In this document: positions 35,943 through 45,157 of the stretch, piece by piece
Position numbering within the stretch: the stretch's first letter is position 1
Layout of the letters: the number at the start of each line of letters is the position of its first letter
Source of the DNA: Zeimonas sp032027205
Lineage (GTDB): Bacteria; Pseudomonadota; Gammaproteobacteria; Burkholderiales; Burkholderiaceae_E
DNA length: 64,000 nt
Direction of reading: 5' to 3'
Assembly (NCBI GenBank): GCA_032027205.1
Contig: JAVSMN010000001.1
Location: 1 to 64,000, forward strand
The notes under the pieces: generated by a model
What the model saw: the letters and a program-made list of their open reading frames with translations, nothing else
What the model was told of the DNA's origin: nothing
Databases searched by the model: none
Program-made: the position numbers and the translations under genes

Positions 35943-36518
35943 CTATGAGGCGCCGCGGGCGTTGTAGATGGGGCCGCCGGCGGCCTGATAGGCACGCAGT
36001 ACTTCGCGGGCCTCGTCGCGCAAGACGTCCGGATGAATTTCGATGCCGCGACTGCGCAGCTCGTCGACCCAGTCAGCGGGTTTCGGGCCTTCGTCGAAGC
36101 CCTGCGCGATGACATCTTCACCGCGTGCGCCGAAGCTCAGGACCCGCACGCCCGACCAGAGCACGGCGCCCAGGCACATGAGGCAGGGCTCGGCGCTGCT
36201 GACAAGTTCGCAGGCGGGAGAGGACGCCGCCCCGAGGTCGTAATGCCCCAGGCGGCGCTGCGCGAGGGTTAGCGCAACCATTTCCGCGTGGGCACAGGAA
36301 AGGCCCGAGGCCACCACGCGGTTCACACCGGCTGCCAGCAGGCGGCCGCTCGCATGTTCGAAGACGGCAGCCGCGAATGGCCCGCCGCCGGCCGCGATGT
36401 TTTCGCGGGCGAGGCCGAGCACGAATCGCATGCGATCCCCGTCTCGCGGCAGGACCAATGCCCGCGCGTTGGCGCGCACGAGAAAATCGGGCAGTTCGAA
36501 ACTCAGCACCGCGCTCAT
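35943..36518 (-). CDS. Nucleoside/guanine deaminase family protein
   Basis: 191 residues of the cytidine-deaminase-like fold. Zinc site: CAHAEMVAL (H and catalytic E) and PCLMCLGAVLWSGV (PCxxC). Sequence context resembles guanine deaminases and TadA-like nucleoside deaminases, but it has an extra N-terminal part compared with TadA. It deaminates a purine or related base in the cytoplasm. The ATG at 36518 is preferred to the upstream in-frame ATG at 36623, which would add a low-quality segment. Confidence 0.83.
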   Translation of the reverse strand: MSAVLSFELPDFLVRANARALVLPRDGDRMRFVLGLARENIAAGGGPFAAAVFEHASGRLLAAGVNRVVASGLSCAHAEMVALTLAQRRLGHYDLGAASSPACELVSSAEPCLMCLGAVLWSGVRVLSFGARGEDVIAQGFDEGPKPADWVDELRSRGIEIHPDVLRDEAREVLRAYQAAGGPIYNARGAS

Positions 36519-36682
36519 GGCGCATCGTAGCGTCCCAACGGGCGGCGCTTCGCGCAGTTCCGACGTACGTCGCTGCAACCGTGCGTTCGCGACATTGTTC
36601 GGCTTCCCGGTGGAGACGCGCAACGGCGCTGTATACGGGAAACGGGGTTGTGGCGCGAATGGCCCGCAGTCCCCCCTGCACG

Positions 36683-36696
36683 TTGACGGCGGTCAA
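36683..36696. promoter_or_regulatory. FNR/Dnr-like box upstream of the EB_dh cytochrome
   Basis: TTGAC-GGCG-GTCAA is a perfect 14-bp dyad differing from the FNR consensus TTGAT-N4-ATCAA at one position per arm. It lies 134 bp before the ATG at 36830, in a 311-bp gap with no gene. The rest of the gap shows no other clear signal. Confidence 0.55.
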
Positions 36697-36829
36697 ACCG
36701 GACACGGATTGCGCAGATCTTCCGCTCGAAGATGCGCGCAGGATCTCGGATGGCACGGCATCGTGCAGAGCCCAGGTTGAAGGTACGGCGCGATGCCACA
36801 TCACCCAACCTCGCCGAAATGGTGAAAGC

Positions 36830-38158
36830 ATGGACTCTGCTGGCATGAAGACCTGCGGGCTGGCCGCAGGCATGGTCGCCGCGTTCTTGACGGGCCAGAC
36901 GCTGGCTGCCGACGCGTCGAAGATCGACTGGTCCGCCGTACCCGCGAGCGACATCGCGCTGTTCTATCCCGGACAGGCGTCGCTGGAGTTCCTCACGAGC
37001 AAGGCGCATTCGCCGGCCGCATCCAAGGCGGTGACTGACGGCGAGAATTGCCGCGAATGTCATGACGGCGAGGAAGAGGATTTCGGCAACAAGATCGTCG
37101 CCGGCGGGCCGCTGGAGCCGGATCCTGTTGCCGGGAAGCGGGGGGCGTTCAAGGTTGCCGTGCAGGCGGCCTACGACAACGAGAACCTCTACCTGAAGGT
37201 CTTCTGGCCGGCGAAGGAGGCCGGCGCCTTTCACGAGTACGTCGTCTACAAGGACGGCAAGTGGGAGAACTACGCGACCAATCGCAACAACAAGGCGGTT
37301 GCCGCCGGGAAGCTGAAGGTCTCTTACGAGGATCGCTTCACGATCATGCTGGGCGACGGCAAGAGCGTGCCCGCGTTCAACAGCCAGGGCTGCTGGGCGA
37401 CCTGCCACAACGACATGCGCTACATGCCCAACGAGCCGACCAAGGCAGACGTGGAAGCGCATCCGATCCTCGGCAAGTCCGGGATGAAGAAGAACGACAT
37501 CCGCAAGTACATCGCGGAAAGCCGGACAGCGATCGGTCCGACCGGCGGCTGGGACAAGATCAAGCCGAAGGAAGAGATCGAAGCGCTGAAGGCCAAAGGC
37601 GTCTTCCTCGAACTCTGGCAGTGGCGCGGCTATCGTTCCAATCCGTCGGCTGCTGCGGACGACGGCTACGTCCTCGAATACCGCGCGTTCGATCGTGGCA
37701 AGAACCCGTTCTTCAACAACTGGGATGGGGCGAAAAGCCAGCCGGTGTTCATGTTCGATCCCGCGAAGAACGACGGGCGCGCGGGCTTGACCGAGTCGGA
37801 ATTCCGCAATCTGAAGGCGCCACTGCTGACCACGGCCAACCGGGTGCCGTATGACCCGGCGTTCGCGTGGAAGAACGGGGACATCATGGTCAAGCAGGGG
37901 CTGCAGAAACCGGAAGGCAGTGCAGCCGACAATGCGGTGGTCGGCACTTTCGGCAACGGCGGCTGGACATTGTTGTGGACGCGCAAGCTCAAGACCGGCA
38001 ACGACGACGACATCGTGCTCGAAGCCGGGAAGTCCTATCCGATCGGGCTCGCCGTGCATGACGACAACGTGACGGCCCGCTTCCACCACGTCAGCTTCCC
38101 GCAGAGGATCAGCCTCGGCGGGAAGGACGGGACCATCAATGCCGTGCAATTGAAGTGA
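36830..38158 (+). CDS. Periplasmic cytochrome with ethylbenzene-dehydrogenase-related haem domain
   Basis: 442 residues: signal peptide (~1-26, TGQTLAAD), a c-type haem site NCRECH (~75), a CX3CH motif in QGCWATCHND (~190), and an EB_dh-like beta-rich domain (PAEGAFHEYVV region, VFLELWQWRGY, DGYVLEYRAF, HDDNVTARFHHVSFP). EB_dh domains bind b-type haem and appear in periplasmic electron-transfer subunits. The partner enzyme is not nearby. The ATG at 36830 has GGTGA 5 nt upstream; an ATG at 36845 is an alternative. A possible anaerobic FNR-type site precedes it. Confidence 0.8.
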   Translation: MDSAGMKTCGLAAGMVAAFLTGQTLAADASKIDWSAVPASDIALFYPGQASLEFLTSKAHSPAASKAVTDGENCRECHDGEEEDFGNKIVAGGPLEPDPVAGKRGAFKVAVQAAYDNENLYLKVFWPAKEAGAFHEYVVYKDGKWENYATNRNNKAVAAGKLKVSYEDRFTIMLGDGKSVPAFNSQGCWATCHNDMRYMPNEPTKADVEAHPILGKSGMKKNDIRKYIAESRTAIGPTGGWDKIKPKEEIEALKAKGVFLELWQWRGYRSNPSAAADDGYVLEYRAFDRGKNPFFNNWDGAKSQPVFMFDPAKNDGRAGLTESEFRNLKAPLLTTANRVPYDPAFAWKNGDIMVKQGLQKPEGSAADNAVVGTFGNGGWTLLWTRKLKTGNDDDIVLEAGKSYPIGLAVHDDNVTARFHHVSFPQRISLGGKDGTINAVQLK

Positions 38159-38318
38159 CGCGCCCGGTCGCTTGCGTCGCGGGCCGGCGCAAGCGGCCGG
38201 CGGCCTCGAGGGTCACCGCACGAGGGGCGGCCGCGGGCACTCCGATCGTGAGGACCGTGCTCGGCGATCGTGGGGATATTCGGGCGGCGGGAATCCCGCG
38301 CCGGCGCTAGCAGTCTGG

Positions 38319-38408
38319 CGGAGACGGAGGGATTCGAACCCTCGATGCAGTTTTTGGCCGCATGCTCCCTTAGCAGGGGAGTGCCTTCGACCTCTCGGCC
38401 ACGTCTCC
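38319..38408 (-). tRNA. tRNA-Ser (anticodon GCT)
   Basis: 90-nt class II tRNA on the minus strand. The 7-bp acceptor stem GGAGACG/CGTCTCC, D-arm GTGGCCGAGAGGTC, anticodon arm CTCCCCTGCTAAGGGAG with anticodon GCT, a long variable arm (GCATGCGGCC...CTGCATC), and T-arm GAGGGTTCGAATCCCTC are all visible. It reads AGC/AGU codons. CCA is not encoded. The rest of the 38159-38669 gap holds no other gene I can support. Confidence 0.97.
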
Positions 38409-38669
38409 TGGCTTCGAATGAGATAACGCTCGCTCGATGCCGGCTCGGGCGCGATTGTACCGCAGGCGCCAGACAACTTCGGTGCAGCACGGGAGCGAGT
38501 TCCCATCTTCATCCGGCCACCCACGCAGCTTTCGGTCCTGCCGCCAAAGCAGTCCACTCGGTTGACGCAGCGCAACGCAGCGTGCCGCTGGCACTCCTAG
38601 GATGGCCGGTCGCCTGCCGACCGCACTGTCATCAGGCAACGCTCTCTCGAATGAACAAAGGACCGGGGA

Positions 38670-39725
38670 ATGAACAAATCCCTCCTCGCGCTGGCCATGC
38701 TCGGAGCCCTCTCGGGCGCGGCGTGGGCGCAACCCAGCGTGACGCTGTACGGCCGACTCGATGCCAGCGTTGGCATCGCCGACTCCGATGCCCCGGGCAG
38801 CGAAAACACGGCCTTCGTCTGGTCGGGCGTTCAGTCGGCTACCCGCTTCGGAATTCGCGGCAGCGAGAACCTCGGCAGCGGCCTGCAGGTCACCTTCAAC
38901 ATCGAGACGGGCATCGAAGTGGACAGCGGCGCAGCGTCCAACGGCACGCGGTTCTGGGGGCGGCGCGCGGTCGTCGGCCTGGCCGGCCGCTTCGGTGAAA
39001 TCAACCTCGGTCGCGACTACACACCCGGCTACCGGGTGATCGGCGCCTCCGATGTCATGGGCCTGGGGCTGTTCGGCAACTGGAAGGTCTTCTCCAGCAA
39101 CGGCGGCATCACCACGCGCGCGAGCAACGGCCTGCACTACGTGAGTCCGGACTGGAGCGGCCTCACCCTGCGCGCCATGTATGCAACCGGCGAAGCCGAC
39201 GACGTGAGCCGACCGTCCGGCGACGGCGACATGTACGGCCTGTCGGGCGTCTACGAGAACGGCCCAGTCACCGTGCAGGGCTACTATCAATCACGCAAAT
39301 TCGACAATGGCCTGAACGACACCGATCGCGTCGACGAGTACGGCACCGGCGCCGAGTACCGCTTCGGCGCCTTCCGTGTGGCGCTGAGCTACGGCATGGC
39401 CGATACCGAGCTGCCGGCCGGCGGGAGCATCGAACACGACGCGTGGAGCGTCGGCCTCGGCGCGCGGATCGGCGTCGGCGAACTCCTGTTCAACTACGTG
39501 CAGCAGCAGCTCGACCTGCCCGGCAACCCCGAAGCAGGGTCCTTCGGCATCGGCTACGTGCACCCGATGTCGAAGCGCACGAACCTCTACGCATCCTACG
39601 GCCAGCTCGACAATGACAATGGCGCGAGCTTCACGTTGCGTGCGTCCGCCTCGCGTACTGCGGTCGGCGGAACCGTCGACGCGAAACCGAAGGCCTTCGC
39701 GGTCGGCATCCTGCACCAGTTCTGA
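38670..39725 (+). CDS. Outer-membrane general porin (Burkholderiales Porin_4 type)
   Basis: 351 residues: signal peptide MNKSLLALAMLGALSGAAWA, mature start QPSVTLYGRLDASVG, repeated amphipathic strands (RFGIRGSENLGSGLQVTFNIE, GRFGEINLGRDYTPGY; both split) and a terminal phenylalanine in AVGILHQF, the outer-membrane assembly signal. It forms a trimeric 16-stranded pore for small solutes. The start follows GACCGGGGA. Convergent with the FAD oxidase gene; a 9-bp stem at 39740 lies between. Confidence 0.94.
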   Translation: MNKSLLALAMLGALSGAAWAQPSVTLYGRLDASVGIADSDAPGSENTAFVWSGVQSATRFGIRGSENLGSGLQVTFNIETGIEVDSGAASNGTRFWGRRAVVGLAGRFGEINLGRDYTPGYRVIGASDVMGLGLFGNWKVFSSNGGITTRASNGLHYVSPDWSGLTLRAMYATGEADDVSRPSGDGDMYGLSGVYENGPVTVQGYYQSRKFDNGLNDTDRVDEYGTGAEYRFGAFRVALSYGMADTELPAGGSIEHDAWSVGLGARIGVGELLFNYVQQQLDLPGNPEAGSFGIGYVHPMSKRTNLYASYGQLDNDNGASFTLRASASRTAVGGTVDAKPKAFAVGILHQF

Positions 39726-39739
39726 CGGCGAGCGGAACC

Positions 39740-39767
39740 GCGTCCGGGCCAGCACGGACCCGGACGC
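39740..39767. terminator. Hairpin between convergent genes, likely two-way terminator
   Basis: Perfect arms GCGTCCGGG and CCCGGACGC with a 10-nt loop, 14 bp after the porin stop and 8 bp before the stop of the FAD oxidase gene. There is no T-run, so termination may be weak or need Rho. Confidence 0.5.
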
Positions 39768-39775
39768 CACCCTGC

Positions 39776-41161
39776 TCAGCTGGGCCGGATGTTCTGATTC
39801 ACGCGGAACAGGTTGTCGGGGTCGTACTTGCGCTTCACCTGCGCCAGCCGATCGTAGTTCGCGCCGTAGGCGGCGCCGACGCGGTCGCCTTCGTCGGCCG
39901 TGAGGAAGTTCACGTAGACGCCGCTGCCGGCATAGGGCGCCGAGGCCTTGAAGAACGCGCGAGCCCAGCGGATGCATCGCTCGTCATCCGCTGCGTCGTC
40001 CCAGCGCCCGTGTACGTTCATTACATAGAGCGCGTCGCGATGCGCGTACGCCATGGCGTCGGCTGCCGGCTTCGTCGTGGCGCAGCCAATCGCGCCGAAG
40101 AAGATCTCGCACTGCGGAGACGGCAGCGTTCCGATGTACTCGATTACCTCGTCGAACAGGGCGTCGTCGAGTTTCGTGAAGTTGTGAGACTTCCAGTAGT
40201 TGCGTGCGCCGGGGGTGAGCAGCGGATCGAAGGCCTGCTGCCAGGCCGTGTACGGCTGGACGCCGACGAACTCGCCGACCGGCTTGCCGAAATGGCGAAG
40301 CGGCTCGATCAGCGACTTGCCCTTCTCCGCATCTCCGGCATAGAGCAACGCGATCGCGAGTGCTTCGGTGCCGTGAGCCTCCTGCGGCAGGAAAGGCAGC
40401 GGCGGCGCCTTGCGCAGCACCGTCCACACGGCGAGTTCGCCGGGCGCCTTGGCGACGAAGTCGCGGTACTGCTGCAGCACCGCCTTCGCCTCGGCAATCG
40501 GATAGAAGATCAGCCCGCTGAGCAGGTTCGGTCCGACTTCGTGCAGCCGGAACCGGAAGCGCGTCACTGCGCCGAAGTTGCCGCCGCCGCCCCGAAGCGC
40601 CCAGAAGAGATCGGCGTTCTCCGTGTCACTCGCGCGCATCACTTCGCCGGTCGCGGTAACGACGTCGGCCGATTCGAGATTGTCGACGGTCATTCCGTAC
40701 TTGCGACTGAGCCAGCCGAAGCCTCCGCCGAGCGTCAACCCGGCAACGCCGGTGGTGGAATTGATCCCCAGCGGTGTGGCGAGACCGTGCGCCTGCGCTG
40801 CTGCGTCGAAGTCGGCGAGCGTGGCGCCCCCCTCTACCGTTGCGCGCTTGCCGGCGGCGTCAATCTTCGTCGCCTTCATCTGCGAGAGATCGGCGACGAT
40901 GCCGCCGTCGCACAGGGCATTGCCCGCGATGTTGTGCCCGCCGCCGCGCACGGCCAGAAGCAGGCCGCTTTCTCTTGCGAAGTTCACCGTGCGTACGACG
41001 TCCGAGTCGGACGCGCAGCGCACGATCACCGCCGGGCGCTTGTCGATCATCGCATTCCAGATCGTTCGCGCCGCATCGTAGGCGTCGTCGTCGGGAAGTA
41101 CGACCTGTCCGTCCACATTTCGGCGCAACTCGTCGATCGCAGTATTGGCCAGCGTGCTCAT
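39776..41161 (-). CDS. FAD-binding (berberine-bridge type) oxidoreductase
   Basis: 461 residues of the PCMH-type FAD family with a C-terminal BBE motif. AVRGGGHNIAGNALCDGGIVADLS (split) holds the His that commonly binds FAD covalently; GVAGLTLGGGFGWLSRKYG follows. The C-terminal BBE segment is YGANYDRLAQVKRKYDPDNLFRVNQNI. It oxidises an alcohol or sugar-type substrate with O2 or another acceptor; substrate unknown. The ATG at 41161 has GGAGG 7 nt upstream. Confidence 0.92.
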   Translation of the reverse strand: MSTLANTAIDELRRNVDGQVVLPDDDAYDAARTIWNAMIDKRPAVIVRCASDSDVVRTVNFARESGLLLAVRGGGHNIAGNALCDGGIVADLSQMKATKIDAAGKRATVEGGATLADFDAAAQAHGLATPLGINSTTGVAGLTLGGGFGWLSRKYGMTVDNLESADVVTATGEVMRASDTENADLFWALRGGGGNFGAVTRFRFRLHEVGPNLLSGLIFYPIAEAKAVLQQYRDFVAKAPGELAVWTVLRKAPPLPFLPQEAHGTEALAIALLYAGDAEKGKSLIEPLRHFGKPVGEFVGVQPYTAWQQAFDPLLTPGARNYWKSHNFTKLDDALFDEVIEYIGTLPSPQCEIFFGAIGCATTKPAADAMAYAHRDALYVMNVHGRWDDAADDERCIRWARAFFKASAPYAGSGVYVNFLTADEGDRVGAAYGANYDRLAQVKRKYDPDNLFRVNQNIRPS

Positions 41162-41390
41162 CTGAACCTCCTTTGGTCCGTGCTGGACAGCGTCTCGTTC
41201 GGTTCGTGGTCCTCCCTGTTTGTGCGTTGCAGGTGGGCGGCCGGGCAGCCGGGCGGCCGCGGTCGTCTGTCGCCGTCGTGGGCGCGAAGCGCCAGCGCTC
41301 GACAAACGAAATATCAGATCAAGGGGATAGCAGCAGGAATCGAACGGGCCCCGAACCGGGTGCTCTCGCGGCGGCGCCGCGTGCTGCGAA

Positions 41391-41448
41391 GGAAAAGATA
41401 GACCCCTGGCAAGGCGGCAACACGAGTCGTTCGGTTGCCGAAGGGGTC
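41391..41448 (-). terminator. Rho-independent terminator of lysC
   Basis: On the minus strand GACCCCTTCGGCAAC pairs with GTTGCCG...AGGGGTC and is followed by TATCTTTTCC. It starts 15 bp after the lysC stop. The remaining part of the 301-bp gap to the FAD oxidase start shows no gene. Confidence 0.65.
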
Positions 41449-41462
41449 TCGGGAGGCTCGCG

Positions 41463-42740
41463 CTACTTCCCGACCGGCTCGCCCGCCAGCGCCGGCTTGT
41501 CGAGCCCGAACACCTTGTGCAGCGCGCGCACCGCGAGCTCCATGTACTTGTCCTCGATGATCACCGAGATCTTGATCTCGCTCGTAGAGATCATCTGGAT
41601 GTTGATGCCCTCTTCCGACAGTGTCTTGAACATCAGGCTGGCCACGCCGACGTGCGAGCGCATGCCGATACCGACGACCGACACCTTGGCGATCTTCGGT
41701 TCGCCGATGATCTCCTTCGCGCCGATCTCGTCCTTCACCTTCGCGTTGAGCACGTCGATCGCGCGCTGCAGTTCGGGCGCCTGAACGGTGAACGAGAAGT
41801 CGGTGGTGCCGTCGACACTCTGGTTCTGGATGATCATGTCGACGTCGATGTTCGCGTCGGCAATGGCGCCCAGGATCTGGTAGGCGATGCCCGGGCGGTC
41901 GGGCACTCGCGTGATCGTGATCTTCGCCTCGTCGCGGTTGAACGCGATGCCCGAGATGACGGCGTGCTCCATTTCCGGATCTTCCTCGAATGTAATCAGC
42001 GTGCCCGATTTCGCTTCGATGTCCACGGGGATGTCGGGCGGCGTGAGGCTCGACAGCACGCGCGTCTTCACCTTGTACTTGCCGGCGAATTCCACCGAGC
42101 GGATCTGCAGCACCTTCGAGCCGAGGCTGGCCATCTCGAGCATCTCCTCGAAGGTGACGCGCTCGAGACGGCGCGCTTCGGGAACGATGCGCGGGTCGGT
42201 GGTGTAGACGCCATCGACGTCGGTATAGATGAGGCACTCGTCGGCCTTCAACGCGGCGGCCACCGCCACCGCGGAGGTGTCCGAGCCGCCGCGGCCGAGC
42301 GTGGTGATGTTGCCGTCGGCATCGACGCCCTGGAAGCCGGTGATGATGACGACGCGCCCGGCGTCTAGGTCCTTGCGCACGCGCGTGTCGTCGATCGACA
42401 CGATGCGCGCCTTGGTGAATGCACTGTCGGTGCGCACCGGCACCTGCCAGCCGGCGTAGCTGACCGCATCGATGCCGATCGCCTTCAGCGCCATCGCGAG
42501 CAGCCCCACCGAAACCTGCTCGCCGGTGGAGGCGATCATGTCGAGCTCGCGCCGGTCGGGTTGCGACTGGATCTCGCGCGCGAGCGCGATCAGGCGATTG
42601 GTTTCGCCCGACATCGCCGACGGCACGACGACCATCCGGTGACCCGCCTCGCGCCAGGTGGCGACGCGGCGCGCGACGTTGCGGATGCGCTCGACCGAGC
42701 CCATCGAGGTGCCGCCGTACTTGTGAACGATCAGGGCCAT
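41463..42740 (-). CDS. lysC: Aspartate kinase
   Basis: 425 residues, the usual length for betaproteobacterial aspartokinase. Kinase domain begins MALIVHKYGGTSMGSVERI (KYGGTS motif), with GRGGSDTSAVAVAAAL; two ACT domains follow (~265-330 and ~345-410) that usually bind lysine and threonine for feedback control. It phosphorylates aspartate, starting lysine, methionine and threonine synthesis. It reads in the same direction as tilS and accA, 37 bp downstream of tilS, and ends in a terminator hairpin. Confidence 0.97.
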   Translation of the reverse strand: MALIVHKYGGTSMGSVERIRNVARRVATWREAGHRMVVVPSAMSGETNRLIALAREIQSQPDRRELDMIASTGEQVSVGLLAMALKAIGIDAVSYAGWQVPVRTDSAFTKARIVSIDDTRVRKDLDAGRVVIITGFQGVDADGNITTLGRGGSDTSAVAVAAALKADECLIYTDVDGVYTTDPRIVPEARRLERVTFEEMLEMASLGSKVLQIRSVEFAGKYKVKTRVLSSLTPPDIPVDIEAKSGTLITFEEDPEMEHAVISGIAFNRDEAKITITRVPDRPGIAYQILGAIADANIDVDMIIQNQSVDGTTDFSFTVQAPELQRAIDVLNAKVKDEIGAKEIIGEPKIAKVSVVGIGMRSHVGVASLMFKTLSEEGINIQMISTSEIKISVIIEDKYMELAVRALHKVFGLDKPALAGEPVGK

Positions 42741-42777
42741 TCCGGTACCCGCCGCGCGCGACGCAAAAAACCCGCAA

Positions 42778-44220
42778 TTATACGGAAGGCACCGCTTCTC
42801 CGAAGGCCGCGCGCGGATCGTTCGCGTCGTCGGCGCGCCAGTCAATCTCGATGCGGGCATCGCCTTCGGAGTCGGGGAAGGCGCCGCGGTCCATGCCGAT
42901 TCCGGCCACGTACAGGAGGCGATCGCCGGCGTGCAGCGCCGGCATGCGCGCGCGCAGATGCGGCGGGATGCCATGCTCCTGGAACAGGTTCTTCACGCTT
43001 CGGCTGGGCCCAGACAACCGTGGACGCAGCCGCTGCCCGCTGCGCGCAGAGCGAAGCTCCAGCGGCTGCGCGGCGAGCCAGCCGGCCGGCGGCGCGTCGG
43101 GTCGATGCGAAGGCGTGAAGCGCAATGCGCCGCCCCAGCCCGGCAGCGCGAGCTCGCGCTCGCCGTGCCAGCGGCAGGCGAAGACGGGTGTCGCGTCGCT
43201 CGCCGCCTGCGCCGACTCCACTGTGATCCGATCACGATAGCGTCGAAAGCGCAGTCCGTCGTGCTCGAGCAGCGCGTGCGCCGAATCGCCGACCAGCATC
43301 TGCGAAACCCACTCGGCCAGGCGCGCGCGGCTCGGCGCAACGACGCCCAGCGAGTCGAACCACGCACGAACGGCGAGGTCGCGTCGCGCGCTCGGCAGCC
43401 CGGCGAGCGCGCGCCGATCGATCGCGCGTACGCCCGATTCGACGCCCGCCTCGCGCAGGTCGCGCGCGGCCAACTCGCGCAGCGCCTCGCCGCTTTCACG
43501 CAGCCATTCGGCGGAGCGCAGCACGTTCTCCCGCAGGGCGGGCGCGGCGTTCGCCAATTCGGGGATCACGCGCGTGCGTAGCGCGACGCGCAGGAAATCC
43601 GCGTCGGCGTTCATCGGGTCGTCGATCCAAGCAAGCCCGCGCTCGCGCGCGCATTCGACGATGCGCTCGCGGCCGATCGCCAGCAGCGGACGCAGCAGCC
43701 AGCCGCCGGCGCGCCGCTGCGCAGGCGACATCGCGCCGAGCGCCGCCGGCCCGCTGCCGCGAGCCAGGCGCATCAGCACCGTCTCGAGCTGGTCATCGGC
43801 GTGATGCGCAGTGAGCAGCGCGGGCGAGCCGCTCTGCGCGACTGCCTCCCACAGCGCGCGATAGCGCATCTCGCGCGCCCACGCTTCGAGATTTGCGCCG
43901 CGCGTTGGTGCAGGCAGTAGCGTCGCGCCGAAGCGAACGCCGAGCCGCGCCGCCTCGCGCTCGCAGTGTGCGCGCCAGTCGCCGGCCTGCGGCTGCAGCC
44001 GGTGATGCACGTGCCAGGCGAGAACGCGCTCGCGCGACCGACAGCGCGCGACAGCGTCGAGCAGCACCGAGGAATCGATGCCGCCGCTGAACGCGACGAC
44101 GACGACGCACTCGTCGGCGGCGAAGCGTTGCAGAGACGACGCGACCGCGTCGAGCACGTCGGACGACGCCCCCGAGCGTGCAGCGCGCTCAGTCCTGCCC
44201 GAGCTCCTTGAATTTCCCAT
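42778..44220 (-). CDS. tilS: tRNA(Ile)-lysidine synthetase
   Basis: About 480 residues. PP-loop ATP pyrophosphatase motif VVVAFSGGIDSSVLLDAV, then LLTAHHADDQLETVLMRLARGSG (split), WLLRPLL, and C-terminal TilS domain (LELRSARSGQRLRP...VKNLFQEHGIPPHLRARMP, split). It modifies C34 of tRNA-Ile(CAU) to lysidine and is essential. Start uncertain: ATG 44220 overlaps accA by 32 bp, while an in-frame GTG at 44157 lies just after accA and gives a typical N-terminus. Confidence 0.94.
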   Translation of the reverse strand: MGNSRSSGRTERAARSGASSDVLDAVASSLQRFAADECVVVVAFSGGIDSSVLLDAVARCRSRERVLAWHVHHRLQPQAGDWRAHCEREAARLGVRFGATLLPAPTRGANLEAWAREMRYRALWEAVAQSGSPALLTAHHADDQLETVLMRLARGSGPAALGAMSPAQRRAGGWLLRPLLAIGRERIVECARERGLAWIDDPMNADADFLRVALRTRVIPELANAAPALRENVLRSAEWLRESGEALRELAARDLREAGVESGVRAIDRRALAGLPSARRDLAVRAWFDSLGVVAPSRARLAEWVSQMLVGDSAHALLEHDGLRFRRYRDRITVESAQAASDATPVFACRWHGERELALPGWGGALRFTPSHRPDAPPAGWLAAQPLELRSARSGQRLRPRLSGPSRSVKNLFQEHGIPPHLRARMPALHAGDRLLYVAGIGMDRGAFPDSEGDARIEIDWRADDANDPRAAFGEAVPSV

Positions 44221-45157
44221 AGTGCATGATCCGCTGGTGCCGCTGTTCGAGCAGCGCCTTCGGATCGACGCCCCGGAACTGGCGCAGCGCATCGGACAGC
44301 GCGCGCTTGAGCAGTTGCGCCATGTGCGAAGGATCGCGATGCGCGCCGCCCACCGGCTCGCTGATGATGCGGTCGACCAGCCCGAGCGCCTTCAATCGAT
44401 GCGCGGTGATGCCGAGCGTCTCGGCCGCCTCGGGCGCTTTCTCGGCGCTCTTCCAAAGGATCGCCGCGCAACCCTCGGGCGAGATCACCGAGTAGATCGC
44501 GTACTGCAGCATCAGCGTGATGTCGCCGACGGCGATCGCCAGCGCGCCCCCCGAACCGCCCTCGCCGATGATCGTGGTGACGACCGGCACGCGCAGCGCT
44601 GCCATCTCGTAGAGGTTGCGCCCGATCGCTTCCGACTGGTTGCGCTCCTCGGCGTCGATGCCGGGAAACGCGCCGGGCGTGTCGACGAAGGTGAACAGCG
44701 GCAGCTCGAATTTCTCGGCGAGCTTCATCAGCCGAAGCGCCTTGCGATAGCCCTCGGGGCGCGGCATGCCGAAATTGCGCTGGCTGCGCTCCTTGGTGCC
44801 GCGGCCCTTCTGGTGGCCCAGCACCATCACCGGCTGGCCGTTCAACCGAGCCAGTCCGCCCACGATCGCGGTGTCGTCGGCGAACTCGCGATCGCCGTGC
44901 AGTTCGTGGAAGTCGGTGAAGATCGCTTGCACGTAGTCGAGCGTGTACGGTCGCTGCGGATGGCGCGCGACCATCGCCACCTGCCAAGGCGTGAGCTTCG
45001 CGTAGGTGTCCTTCAGCAGCAGCTGGCTCTTCTGCTGCAGTCGCGCGACCTCCTCGGCGATGTCGACCGCGGAGTCCTCCTGCGCGAAGCGCAGCGCCTC
45101 GATCTTCTGTTCGAGATCGGCGATCGGCTGCTCGAATTCCAGGAAGGTCATCTTCAT
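44189..45157 (-). CDS. accA: Acetyl-CoA carboxylase carboxyltransferase subunit alpha
   Basis: 322 residues, full length. Hallmarks: FLEFEQPIADLEQKIE at the N-terminus, LTPWQVAMVARHPQRPYTLDY, GHQKGRGTKE, FVDTPGAFPGIDAEERNQSEAI (split) and IIGEGGSGGALAIAVGD. With AccD it transfers the carboxyl group from biotin to acetyl-CoA for fatty-acid synthesis. GGTGGA is 6 nt before the ATG at 45157, which touches the stop of the glycosylase gene. Confidence 0.98.
   Translation of the reverse strand: MKMTFLEFEQPIADLEQKIEALRFAQEDSAVDIAEEVARLQQKSQLLLKDTYAKLTPWQVAMVARHPQRPYTLDYVQAIFTDFHELHGDREFADDTAIVGGLARLNGQPVMVLGHQKGRGTKERSQRNFGMPRPEGYRKALRLMKLAEKFELPLFTFVDTPGAFPGIDAEERNQSEAIGRNLYEMAALRVPVVTTIIGEGGSGGALAIAVGDITLMLQYAIYSVISPEGCAAILWKSAEKAPEAAETLGITAHRLKALGLVDRIISEPVGGAHRDPSHMAQLLKRALSDALRQFRGVDPKALLEQRHQRIMHYGKFKELGQD

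Noticed and set aside
41320..41400. tRNA-like look of AGGAATCGAAC followed by GGGCCCCGAACC
   Set aside because: No acceptor stem, anticodon arm or T-arm can be drawn; more likely chance similarity in the lysC-FAD oxidase gap.
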